From: Actinoplanes auranticolor
GTDB taxonomy: Bacteria; Actinomycetota; Actinomycetes; Mycobacteriales; Micromonosporaceae
NCBI RefSeq assembly: GCF_018332655.1
Contig: NZ_BOQL01000057.1
Coordinates: 62,001-126,000 of the forward strand
Direction of reading: 5' to 3'
Length of the DNA: 64,000 bases
This document shows, one piece after another, positions 58,225-64,000 of the stretch (within the stretch, counting starts at the first letter, position 1; every line of letters begins with the position of its first letter). A program made the position numbers and the translations under genes. Below the pieces are notes generated by a model. That model was not told the origin of the DNA and ran no database searches. It was given only the letters and a program-made list of their open reading frames with translations.

Positions 58225-59031
58225 ATGAACGAGCCACCCGCGGAGGCGGAGATCGGTGTCATCGGCGGGTCGGGCCTGTACGCCCTTCTCGACGGCGCGA
58301 CCGAGCATCAGGTGTCCACGCCCTACGGTCCGCCGTCGGATCCGATCACCGTGGCCGAGGTCGGCGGGCGCCGGGTCGCCTTCCTGCCGCGGCACGGCCG
58401 GGATCACCGGTTCCCGCCGCACAAGATCCCCTACCGGGCCAACCTGTGGGCGTTGCGGTCGCTGGGCGTACGCCAGATCATCGCGCCCTGTGCCGTCGGC
58501 GGGCTGCGCCCGGAGCTCGGTCCCGGCACCTTTGTGGTCCCTGACCAGCTCATCGACCGGACCAGCGGCCGTGCACAGACGTTCTACGACTCGGGCGCCG
58601 TGCACGTGTCCTTCGCCGATCCGTACTGCCCGGACGGCCGGCAGGCCGTGCTGCGCGCCGGGGCCCGGATCGCTCCGGTCGACGGCGGCACGATGGTCGT
58701 CGTCGAGGGACCGCGGTTCTCGACCCGGGCCGAGTCGCGCTGGTTCACCGCGATCGGCGGCACGGTGGTCAACATGACCGGGCATCCGGAGGCGGTCCTG
58801 GCCCGCGAACTCGCCCTCTGCTACACGGCGATCGCCTTGGTGACGGATCTCGACGCCGGCGTGGAGGGCGACCACGGAGTCACCCAGGAGGAGGTCTTCT
58901 CCGTCTTCGCGGACAACACGGCCCGGCTGCGCGAGGTGCTCCTCGACGCGGTGCAGGCGTTGCCCGCCGAGCGCACGTGCGCCTGCGGCAGCGCCCTGGA
59001 CGGGATCAAGCTTCCTTTCCCGCTGCCCTGA
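58225..59031 (+). CDS. mtnP: S-methyl-5'-thioadenosine phosphorylase
   Basis: 268 residues of the PNP/MTAP family: IGVIGGSGLYALLDG at the start, phosphate-binding PRHGRDHRFPPHKIPYRANLWAL, CAVGGLRPELGPGTFVVPDQLIDRT, and the substrate loop VEGPRFSTRAESRWF with NMTGHPEAVLARELALCY. The TGHPE and ATDYD-equivalent (VTDLDAGVEG) pattern is MTAP rather than PNP-like. It cleaves MTA to adenine and methylthioribose 1-phosphate in methionine salvage. Two C-terminal Cys (CAC) are found in many actinomycete copies. It overlaps the convergent gene by 26 bp. Confidence 0.9.
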   Translation: MNEPPAEAEIGVIGGSGLYALLDGATEHQVSTPYGPPSDPITVAEVGGRRVAFLPRHGRDHRFPPHKIPYRANLWALRSLGVRQIIAPCAVGGLRPELGPGTFVVPDQLIDRTSGRAQTFYDSGAVHVSFADPYCPDGRQAVLRAGARIAPVDGGTMVVVEGPRFSTRAESRWFTAIGGTVVNMTGHPEAVLARELALCYTAIALVTDLDAGVEGDHGVTQEEVFSVFADNTARLREVLLDAVQALPAERTCACGSALDGIKLPFPLP

Positions 59032-59650
59032 TCGGGCTCAGATCCAGGACGTAGGAGTCGCCCTCCCGGCGGAAGCCGAGCTTGTCGTAGTACGGCGACA
59101 CCATGCCCGGCGGAGTGACCACCGTCCGGCAGCCGCGTTTGAGGAAGAACTCGCTCTGCCGGTAGACGAACTCCCCGGGCGTGAAGTCGCGGTACCGCTG
59201 CGTCACGTAGTCCAGCTGAACGCGCGCCACGCCGTCGCCCGTGGCCGCGAACAGCACCACCCCGACCACCTCGTCGCCGTTGACCACCAGGAAGGCGGCG
59301 GTGTCCCCGTTCGCGGCGTCGGGGCGGAACCCCGGGTTGAAGCGCGCGATGTCCCGGCTGTGCAGCCGCAGCGTGTGCGCGAGGAACTGGTCGTCGTTAC
59401 GAACCTCGACCACCTGGTACGCCTTCTCGTCGTGGCGGGAGGCGAGCATCTTGGCCAGGTACCAGACGTTGATCACCGCAAGGACCACGTTCAGCCCCAC
59501 CATCGGCCACACCGCCAGCGCCGCGTTGAAGCCGATCAGCACAAGGCACCCGATCAGGTTCAACGCACGCAGGCGCAGCAGCCGCGTCTGCAGCAGGGAC
59601 CACACGAGCAGGGCCGAGCCGGTCCAGCCGATCACGTCGAGCCACGTCAT
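59006..59650 (-). CDS. YgjV-like membrane domain fused to acetyltransferase-like domain
   Basis: 214 residues. Residues 1-70 contain three short membrane helices (WLDVIGWTGSALLVWSLL, LNLIGCLVLIGFNAALA, LNVVLAVINVWYL) of the YgjV/PnuC-like type. Residues 85-210 resemble a GNAT fold: AAFLVVNGDEVVGVVLF, VQLDYVTQRYRDFTPGEFVYRQ, CRTVVTPPGMVSPYYDKLGF, where the last block matches the GNAT C-terminal Y-x-K-x-GF element. The acetyl-CoA loop R/Q-x-x-G-x-G/A is not clear, so activity is uncertain. TAGTCT 6 nt before the ATG suggests a leaderless start. Convergent overlap with mtnP. Confidence 0.8.
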   Translation of the reverse strand: MTWLDVIGWTGSALLVWSLLQTRLLRLRALNLIGCLVLIGFNAALAVWPMVGLNVVLAVINVWYLAKMLASRHDEKAYQVVEVRNDDQFLAHTLRLHSRDIARFNPGFRPDAANGDTAAFLVVNGDEVVGVVLFAATGDGVARVQLDYVTQRYRDFTPGEFVYRQSEFFLKRGCRTVVTPPGMVSPYYDKLGFRREGDSYVLDLSPIRAAGKEA

Positions 59651-59656
59651 GTGCCC

Positions 59657-59662
59657 AGACTA
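59657..59662 (-). promoter_or_regulatory. Probable -10 box (TAGTCT) of YgjV/GNAT-like gene
   Basis: On the minus strand TAGTCT is followed by 6 nt and the ATG at 59650. Confidence 0.4.
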
Positions 59663-59677
59663 TGAGACGCGGGCGGG

Positions 59678-59965
59678 TCACCGGGTGAGCGTTCTCCCTT
59701 CCGGATCGGCCTGCGCGCCCGGGCTCGCGCTGCCGCCGGCGGTTTCGGCCCCTTCACCGGAGAACATGCGGTCCTCGTCCAGCGCCGAGGTCTGCACCAC
59801 CAGGACGTCGCAGACCGCGTTGCGCACCACGCCGGCCGGCACGGACCCCAGCAGCTGACCCTGGCTCGCGCCCAGCCCCCGGCTGCCCACGACGATGAGG
59901 TTCGCCGGGTTGGCGCCGACCGCGTCGAGCAGGGCCTGCGCCGGGTCGCCGGCCACCGGCCAACA
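59678..59965 (-). pseudogene. Universal stress protein remnant (C-terminal half)
   Basis: On the minus strand the frame ends with a clear UspA C-terminal half: AGDPAQALLDAVGANPANLIVVGSRG, with the ATP-binding G-x2-G-x9-G-S/T element (GSRGLGASQGQLLGSVPAGV) and CDVLVVQTS. The expected 70 N-terminal residues (starting with an I-L/V-V-A-V/T-DG strand) are missing; upstream sequence in this frame (to about 60064) is low-complexity and not protein-like. It is therefore a truncated gene. Ends in a disordered acidic/basic tail before the stop at 59678. Confidence 0.65.
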
Positions 59966-60056
59966 TGATCGCGTTGCTGCCCTTGCCGCCGAGCAGGTGC
60001 TCGAAGATCCAGCCGAAGGTGACCGTTGGTCGGTCGACACTGGAGAGGAGACGACG

Positions 60057-60605
60057 GTGAGCACATGGAACCATCCATGGTCGGCGTCGACGGATCACCC
60101 GGCAGCCGCAAGGCCCTGACCTGGTCCGCCGCCGAAGCCGCGGACCACGGCGCCGACCTGGTCGTCGTGAAACGTCCGGGAACACACCCTGCTGCCCCCG
60201 GCGGGCAACGTGAGCGTGTCGGAGCGGTACGTCCCCGACCCGAGCCAGCGGACCGCCGACGATCTGCTCCAGGTCATCAAGGAGGAACTCGGCGACAACC
60301 CGGCGGTGCTGGTCAAGGCCCAGGTGAAGCAGGGCCGGGCGGCCAAGGTCCTGATCGAGGAATCCGCCGACGCCGACCTGCTGGTGGTGGGCGAACGAGG
60401 CCACGGCGGCTTCGCGGGGCTGGTGCTGGGCTCGGTGAGCCAGCACGTCGCCGCGTACGCGAAATGCCCCGTGACCGTGGTCCGCCAGGCCGGCTCCCCG
60501 CCTGGGTTCAGTAGGCGATCCGCCCCCGGCGGTCGTGGAACTCGCCGGTCGGGCCCTCTGGGCCGATCAACGCCAGCGCGACCGTGGCGTCGGTTCCCTC
60601 GGTGA
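60057..60605 (+). pseudogene. Universal stress protein gene with two frameshifts
   Basis: A GTG at 60057 with GGAGAGGAG before it starts VSTWNHP, then the family continues in another frame as MVGVDGSPGSRKALTWSAAEAA, HGADLVVV, and at AAA (60170-60172) must shift back: deleting one A yields VVVNVREHTLLPP, followed in the original frame by SERYVPDPSQRTADDLLQVI and LLVVGERGHGGFAGLVLGSV with the ATP-binding G-x2-G-x9-G(S/T) motif, then CPVTVVRQ. So two compensating indels (near 60076 and 60170) break the gene unless they are sequence errors. The family end is also altered and runs into antisense of the next dehydrogenase gene. Divergent from another Usp remnant. Confidence 0.7.
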
Positions 60606-61188
60606 CGGTCTGGTGACCGTTGTGCTGGTTGAAGTCGGTGGCCGTGTAGCCGGGGTCGGTGACGTTGATCCGCATGCCGGGCAGGTTCTTGGCGTACTGC
60701 ACGGTCAGCGCGATCACGGCGGCCTTCGAGCTCGGGTACGGGACCATCATGACCGGGAAGCAGTCGTCGTCCGGGTCGAGCAGGGCCCGCGGCCAGCCCA
60801 GCGCCGAGGCGACGTTCACGATCACCGGGGCCGGCGAGCGCTTCAGCAGGGGCAGCGCGGCCTGGGTGACCCGGACGAGGCCGAAGACGTTGGTCTCGAA
60901 CACCGTGCGCATCGCGTCCACGTCCAGGTCGTCGACGGTCCACGAGGTGCCCGGGATGCCGGCATTGTTGACCAGGACGTCCAGCGCGGGCAGCGAGGCG
61001 ATCGCCTCGTCGACGCTCTTCTGGTCGTTCACGTCGAGCTGGACCGGGATGGCGCCCAGCTCACGGGCGGCGCTCCCGGAGGCCAGGTCACGCATGCCGG
61101 CATAGACGGTGTGGCCCGCGGCGATCAGGCGGCGGGCGGTTTCCAGACCGAGGCTCTTGTTGGCCCCGGTCACCAAGGTTGTGGTCAT
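60508..61188 (-). CDS. SDR-family short-chain dehydrogenase
   Basis: 226 residues: cofactor motif TLVTGANKSLGLETARRL, LDVND, LVNNAG, catalytic Ser in VNVASALGW, Y-x3-K in YPSSKAAVIA, and PGYTATDFN after it. The N-terminal TGANKSLG and C-terminal GPTGEFHDRRGR closely fit the NADP-type carbonyl-reductase-like SDRs paired with MmyB-type regulators in actinomycetes. The MmyB-type gene is divergent at 61291, so regulation by it is likely. CAGATT 6 nt before the ATG may be the -10 box. Substrate unknown. Confidence 0.92.
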   Translation of the reverse strand: MTTTLVTGANKSLGLETARRLIAAGHTVYAGMRDLASGSAARELGAIPVQLDVNDQKSVDEAIASLPALDVLVNNAGIPGTSWTVDDLDVDAMRTVFETNVFGLVRVTQAALPLLKRSPAPVIVNVASALGWPRALLDPDDDCFPVMMVPYPSSKAAVIALTVQYAKNLPGMRINVTDPGYTATDFNQHNGHQTVTEGTDATVALALIGPEGPTGEFHDRRGRIAY

Positions 61189-61290
61189 GCAGCCAATCTG
61201 CGCGGCTGCGCGGCCGGACAACAGGCACCGTTGAACGGTGGGATCAGCAGTACCACCCTCGCGTCGCGATCTCGGCGCACCATGTGGCGC

Positions 61291-62130
61291 ATGGACGAGT
61301 TCGCGCAGGTGCTGCGGGCATGGCGGGACCGGGTACGCCCCCAGGACGTCGGCCTGCCTCCCGGCCTGAGCCGTCGCGCGCCCGGCCTCCGCCGCGAGGA
61401 GCTGGCCCTGATCGCCGGGGTGAGCGTGGACTACATCGTCCGGCTGGAGCAGGGACGGGCCCGCCATCCCTCGCCGCAGCTGTTGACCTCGCTGGCCCGG
61501 GCGCTGCGGCTCACCGACGACGAACGTGACCACCTGTTCCGGGTGGCCGGGGCGGCCGTACCCTCGGTCGGGCACGTCCCGAGGCACGTCACGCCGACCG
61601 CGCAGCGGATGGTGGACCGGTTCCGCGACGCCCCGGTCGCCGTGGCCGTGCACACCGCCATCTACGAGCTGGTGTTATGGAATCCGCTCTGGGCCGCTCT
61701 GTTCGGCGACCCGTCCAGCCGGACCCGGCTGGAGCGCAATGTCGCCTGGCGGTACTTCACCGAGCGCTCGTTCCCGGTCACGCACACACCCGAGGACGAG
61801 GAGGCGTACGCCCGCGATCTGGTCGGCCACCTGCGTACCGCCATCGGCCGCTATCCGGACGATCCGGAGATCCCGCAGCTGATCGACCGGCTCATCAAGT
61901 CCTCCCCCGATTTCGCCCGGCGCTGGCGGCAGGGCACGGTCGGGGAACTACGCACCAGCCGCAAGACCGTGCACAACGACATGGTGGGCGACATCGTGGT
62001 CGACTGCGACACGCTCACCAGCGGGCCGGGCGACCAGACGTTCGTGATCATGACTGCCGCGCCGGGCTCCGAGGACGAGCAGAAGCTGGACCTGCTGCGG
62101 GTGATCGGGCTGCAGCAACTCCAGACCTGA
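61291..62130 (+). CDS. MmyB-type helix-turn-helix transcriptional regulator
   Basis: 279 residues from the ATG at 61291 (in-frame ATG three codons before is possible). N-terminal XRE-type HTH (about 1-90: LRAWRDRVRP, PGLRREELALIAGVSVDYIVRLEQGR, LARALRLTDDERDHLF) is followed by the MmyB ligand-binding PAS-like domain (about 105-275: DAPVAVAVHTAIYELVLWNPLWAALFGD, RNVAWRYF, VGDIVVDCDTL, PGSEDEQKLDLLRVI). The domain binds fatty-acid-like ligands in one structural study of the family (known). It probably represses the divergent SDR gene at 61188. Confidence 0.93.
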   Translation: MDEFAQVLRAWRDRVRPQDVGLPPGLSRRAPGLRREELALIAGVSVDYIVRLEQGRARHPSPQLLTSLARALRLTDDERDHLFRVAGAAVPSVGHVPRHVTPTAQRMVDRFRDAPVAVAVHTAIYELVLWNPLWAALFGDPSSRTRLERNVAWRYFTERSFPVTHTPEDEEAYARDLVGHLRTAIGRYPDDPEIPQLIDRLIKSSPDFARRWRQGTVGELRTSRKTVHNDMVGDIVVDCDTLTSGPGDQTFVIMTAAPGSEDEQKLDLLRVIGLQQLQT

Positions 62131-62150
62131 CCACGCCGCCGGCGTTGACA

Positions 62151-62195
62151 TTGTCGCATGTTATGACTCAATCTGTTGAGACAAAGCTTGCGACA
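62151..62195. promoter_or_regulatory. Candidate operator upstream of membrane protein/GntR operon
   Basis: TGTCGCA (62152-62158) and TGCGACA (62189-62195) form an inverted repeat enclosing a tight CTCAA-tctg-TTGAG palindrome (62167-62180). TTGACA at 62145-62150 begins just before it. A YtrA-type GntR encoded downstream could bind here. Confidence 0.4.
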
Positions 62196-62210
62196 TTCGG
62201 AGGTGGCGGC

Positions 62211-62969
62211 ATGCCCGAGGTCGAACGGTGGTTGGCCCAGCACGGCTTGACCGACACCGAACCCACTCCACTGCTCGCCGCCCGGCTGGCAGCACGGCGG
62301 CGCGCCAAGATCATCGACAGTGTCCTGCTGGCGGCGTTCCTGCTCTGCGCGGCGCTCACGCACGCGTTGGGGCTGAGCGCCGACCACTCGTCCTGGCCGC
62401 TGGTGGTGCTGACGGCCTTGGTGGCCGCGTTGCTGGCGGCGCAGTGGCGGCTCGGCTGGGGGGTGCGGCGCGCCGACCGGCAGGCCGGGGCGCAGCTGTC
62501 CCGGCGGGTGGCCCACCCGGTCGAGCTGGGCTGGCTGGCGGTGCTGGGCCGGCCGTACGCCGTCTTCACGATCGCGACCTTCACCGGCGCAGCGCTGCTC
62601 GCGGTGAGCGTGCTGCCACGCCCGGACCCCAGCCTGCGCAACGGGGCCATCGTCGTGCTGATCAGCCTCGCCGGTGCCGGCGCCGGCACCGTCATGCAGT
62701 TGCGCCAGGTCCTGACGAGCCCGGCCGTGGCGGACGACGAAGCGTCACTCACGGCCGATGTCATCATGCGGGTCGAGGACGCCCGCGCCCTGGTCACCCC
62801 CAGCCTGGTCTGGACACTGCCGGCCATTTTCCTGTACGGGGATTCGCTCGGCTGGTGGAACGCAGTCTCCCTGGCCCTCGTGGTGGCGGGCGCCCTCGCA
62901 CTGGCCCTGATCCACGTCCGCGCCACGGGCGTCGCCCCCACGGCTCGACGAGCCCTGGCCACCGGATGA
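62211..62969 (+). CDS. Membrane protein co-expressed with a YtrA-type regulator
   Basis: 252 residues from the ATG at 62211, chosen because GGAGGTGGCGGC lies directly before it (an ATG at 62163 has no such signal). A cytosolic head (RWLAQHGLTDTEPTPLLAARLAARR) leads to about six membrane helices (45-65, 70-90, 117-137, 150-175, 205-225, 230-250 roughly). No ATP-binding cassette gene is present, although YtrA-type regulators usually come with ABC genes. Function unknown. The stop overlaps the regulator start (ATGA). Confidence 0.8.
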   Translation: MPEVERWLAQHGLTDTEPTPLLAARLAARRRAKIIDSVLLAAFLLCAALTHALGLSADHSSWPLVVLTALVAALLAAQWRLGWGVRRADRQAGAQLSRRVAHPVELGWLAVLGRPYAVFTIATFTGAALLAVSVLPRPDPSLRNGAIVVLISLAGAGAGTVMQLRQVLTSPAVADDEASLTADVIMRVEDARALVTPSLVWTLPAIFLYGDSLGWWNAVSLALVVAGALALALIHVRATGVAPTARRALATG

Positions 62970-63331
62970 TCGTCATCGACGCGGCCTCACCGACGCCGCC
63001 GTTCGAGCAGCTCCGGGCCCAGCTCGCGAGGCAGATCCAGGACCGCTCGCTCGCCGTCGGCACGAGACTCCCGACGATCCGCCGGCTCGCGGCCGACCTC
63101 GGCCTCGCGGTGAACACCGTCGGCCGGGCGTACCGCGAGCTCGAAGAAGCGGGACTGATCGAGACCCGCGGACGGTCCGGATCATTCGTCTCGGCCGCCG
63201 GCGAGCAGGCCCGCGAGCAGGCCCACCGAGCCGCCCGCGACTACGCGGCGCTCATCGCCCGGGTAGGCATCGACCCCACCGAAGCAGTCCGCATCGTCGA
63301 AGCAGCACTGGGCCGCCCCTCGCTGCCATGA
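62966..63331 (+). CDS. YtrA-type GntR transcriptional regulator
   Basis: 121 residues, the short YtrA form: winged helix (PPFEQLRAQLARQIQDRSLAVGTRLPTIRRLAADLGLAVNTVGRAYRELEEAGLIETRGRSGSFV-like, about 10-75) plus a single C-terminal helix pair for dimerisation (EQARE...AVRIVEAAL). It overlaps the membrane protein gene by 4 bases and probably represses its own operon through the inverted repeats upstream of 62211. Convergent with the FAD monooxygenase gene. Confidence 0.92.
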   Translation: MIVIDAASPTPPFEQLRAQLARQIQDRSLAVGTRLPTIRRLAADLGLAVNTVGRAYRELEEAGLIETRGRSGSFVSAAGEQAREQAHRAARDYAALIARVGIDPTEAVRIVEAALGRPSLP

Positions 63332-63345
63332 CCACGTCGCGGACC

Positions 63346-64000
63346 TCAGGCCGCCCTGCCCTCGAGAAGCGGGAGGGTGAGCGCCGAGTGCTCGGGCCGC
63401 CCCTCGTCGGGCGGAAGGGAGTCCAGGCCACGCAACATCTCGTTGCGTTTGGCCAGGGCCTCCTCCGTACGCGGGAAGAGGGTCGAATCGCCTTCGCCGA
63501 CCAGGTCCTGGTTCATCTCGACGAACGACCGGGTGGTGTTCTCGAAAGCCGCGAAGGCGGCTTCCTGGTCCGCACCGGTGGCCAGGGCGTCGGCCAGCAT
63601 GTAGGCGCCCACCAGGCCCAGACTGGTCCCCTGTCCCGTCAGGAATGACGGGGCGTAGGCGGCGTCGCCGACCAGGGCGACCCGGCCGGTGGACCACCGG
63701 GGCATCCGGATCTGACTGATCACGTCGAAGAAGAGATCGTCGGCTGCGCGCATGGCGGCGACCATGCGGGGGATCTGCCACCCGTCGCCGGCGAAGACCG
63801 AGGCGACGAGCTCGCGTTGCGCTTCGGGGTCGCGGAACGCTTCGTACGGCGGCTCGTCCCTGGAGAAGGTGAGGAAGCCGTGCACGTTCCCGCTGTCGCC
63901 GGCCGCATAGACGGCCGCGCCCCGGCCCGGGCGGCTCCAGGCCAGGCCCTCGTGCGAGAGGCCGAGCTCGTTCGGCATGGTGAAACCGGCGAAGCAGTGG
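63346..64000 (-). CDS. FAD-dependent monooxygenase, PHBH-type (5' end outside window)
   Basis: 217 residues of the C-terminal half; the frame stays open to the right edge, so the N-terminal Rossmann GxGxxG is off the window. Seen are RMPRWSTGRVALVGDAAYAPSFLTGQGTSLGLVGAYMLADAL, in which VGDAA is the second FAD motif (GD), and the Q-I-x-M-P-x-W strand before it. Preceding residues CFAGFTMP fit the substrate domain of the group I flavin hydroxylases acting on aromatic polyketides, tetracycline-like compounds or phenols. Substrate not predictable. Convergent with the GntR gene. Confidence 0.9.
   Translation of the reverse strand, partial: HCFAGFTMPNELGLSHEGLAWSRPGRGAAVYAAGDSGNVHGFLTFSRDEPPYEAFRDPEAQRELVASVFAGDGWQIPRMVAAMRAADDLFFDVISQIRMPRWSTGRVALVGDAAYAPSFLTGQGTSLGLVGAYMLADALATGADQEAAFAAFENTTRSFVEMNQDLVGEGDSTLFPRTEEALAKRNEMLRGLDSLPPDEGRPEHSALTLPLLEGRAA

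Overview
The window comes from a high-GC (mostly above 70 percent) filamentous actinomycete, most likely a Micromonosporaceae member close to Actinoplanes. Support for this: a monoderm type IV pilus cluster, type VII secretion substrates with a mycosin, an FxSxx-COOH peptide locus, F420-type and MmyB-type families, and many genes that appear to have leaderless starts. It is ordinary chromosome with several accessory patches. No integrase, transposase, CRISPR array or rRNA was seen. The only RNA gene found is a tRNA-Ala(GGC).

Layout. 1-8376: an Mrr-type nuclease paralogue that has lost its catalytic residues (cut by the left edge), a cupin and a GlxA-type regulator, then a lower-GC intact Mrr nuclease downstream of a very large SF1 helicase with a C-terminal PD-(D/E)XK nuclease; this looks like a defence module. 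8468-13209: a membrane protein, a short-chain dehydrogenase, two tandem paralogous repeat proteins and ACC deaminase. 13464-17957: a type VII secretion substrate locus (YbaB-like, EspC-like, WXG-like, PPE-like, mycosin) without core secretion ATPase genes, with an amber codon in the YbaB-like gene. 17996-22531: a MazG-like hydrolase, an SF1 helicase divergent from a beta-family protein, a one-helix anchored protein and a stand-alone primase-polymerase. 22621-27514: a GAF-SpoIIE phosphatase convergent with a tightly coupled three-gene operon built around a Cas4/RecB-like nuclease whose partners I do not recognise.

28012-35071: an FxSxx-COOH precursor peptide (fxsA) followed by an HExxH-type peptide-modifying enzyme, a GGDEF-EAL protein and, convergently, the FxSxx-associated NTPase-TPR protein, whose P-loop lysine is arginine. 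No radical SAM maturase is present. 35200-38225: snapalysin-type protease, MFS transporter and a divergent GlxA-type regulator. 38250-50319: a complete one-direction type IV pilus operon, pilB-T-C-A-D-M-N-O plus three further prepilin-like genes, one with Ig-like repeats and the last with ricin-type lectin repeats; these look like a pilus machine with its own adhesin. 50321-55387: beta-propeller lipoprotein-like protein, GntR regulator, LLM oxidoreductase, esterase and PucR-type regulator. 55587-57324: three unknown genes of lower GC beside the tRNA-Ala, one frameshifted. 57542-64000: YqgE, MTA phosphorylase, a YgjV/acetyltransferase-like membrane protein, two broken universal stress protein genes, a dehydrogenase with divergent MmyB-type regulator, a membrane protein/YtrA-type GntR pair, and an FAD monooxygenase cut by the right edge.

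The best candidates for new biology are the Cas4-like three-gene operon (24403-27514), the FxsA/HExxH locus lacking a radical SAM enzyme (28012-34649), the helicase-nuclease/Mrr pair with a dead paralogue (1-8376) and the lectin-tipped pilus (38250-50319). Apparent frameshifts or stops at 17745, about 57120 and about 60075/60170 could be real decay or sequence errors and need read-level checking.
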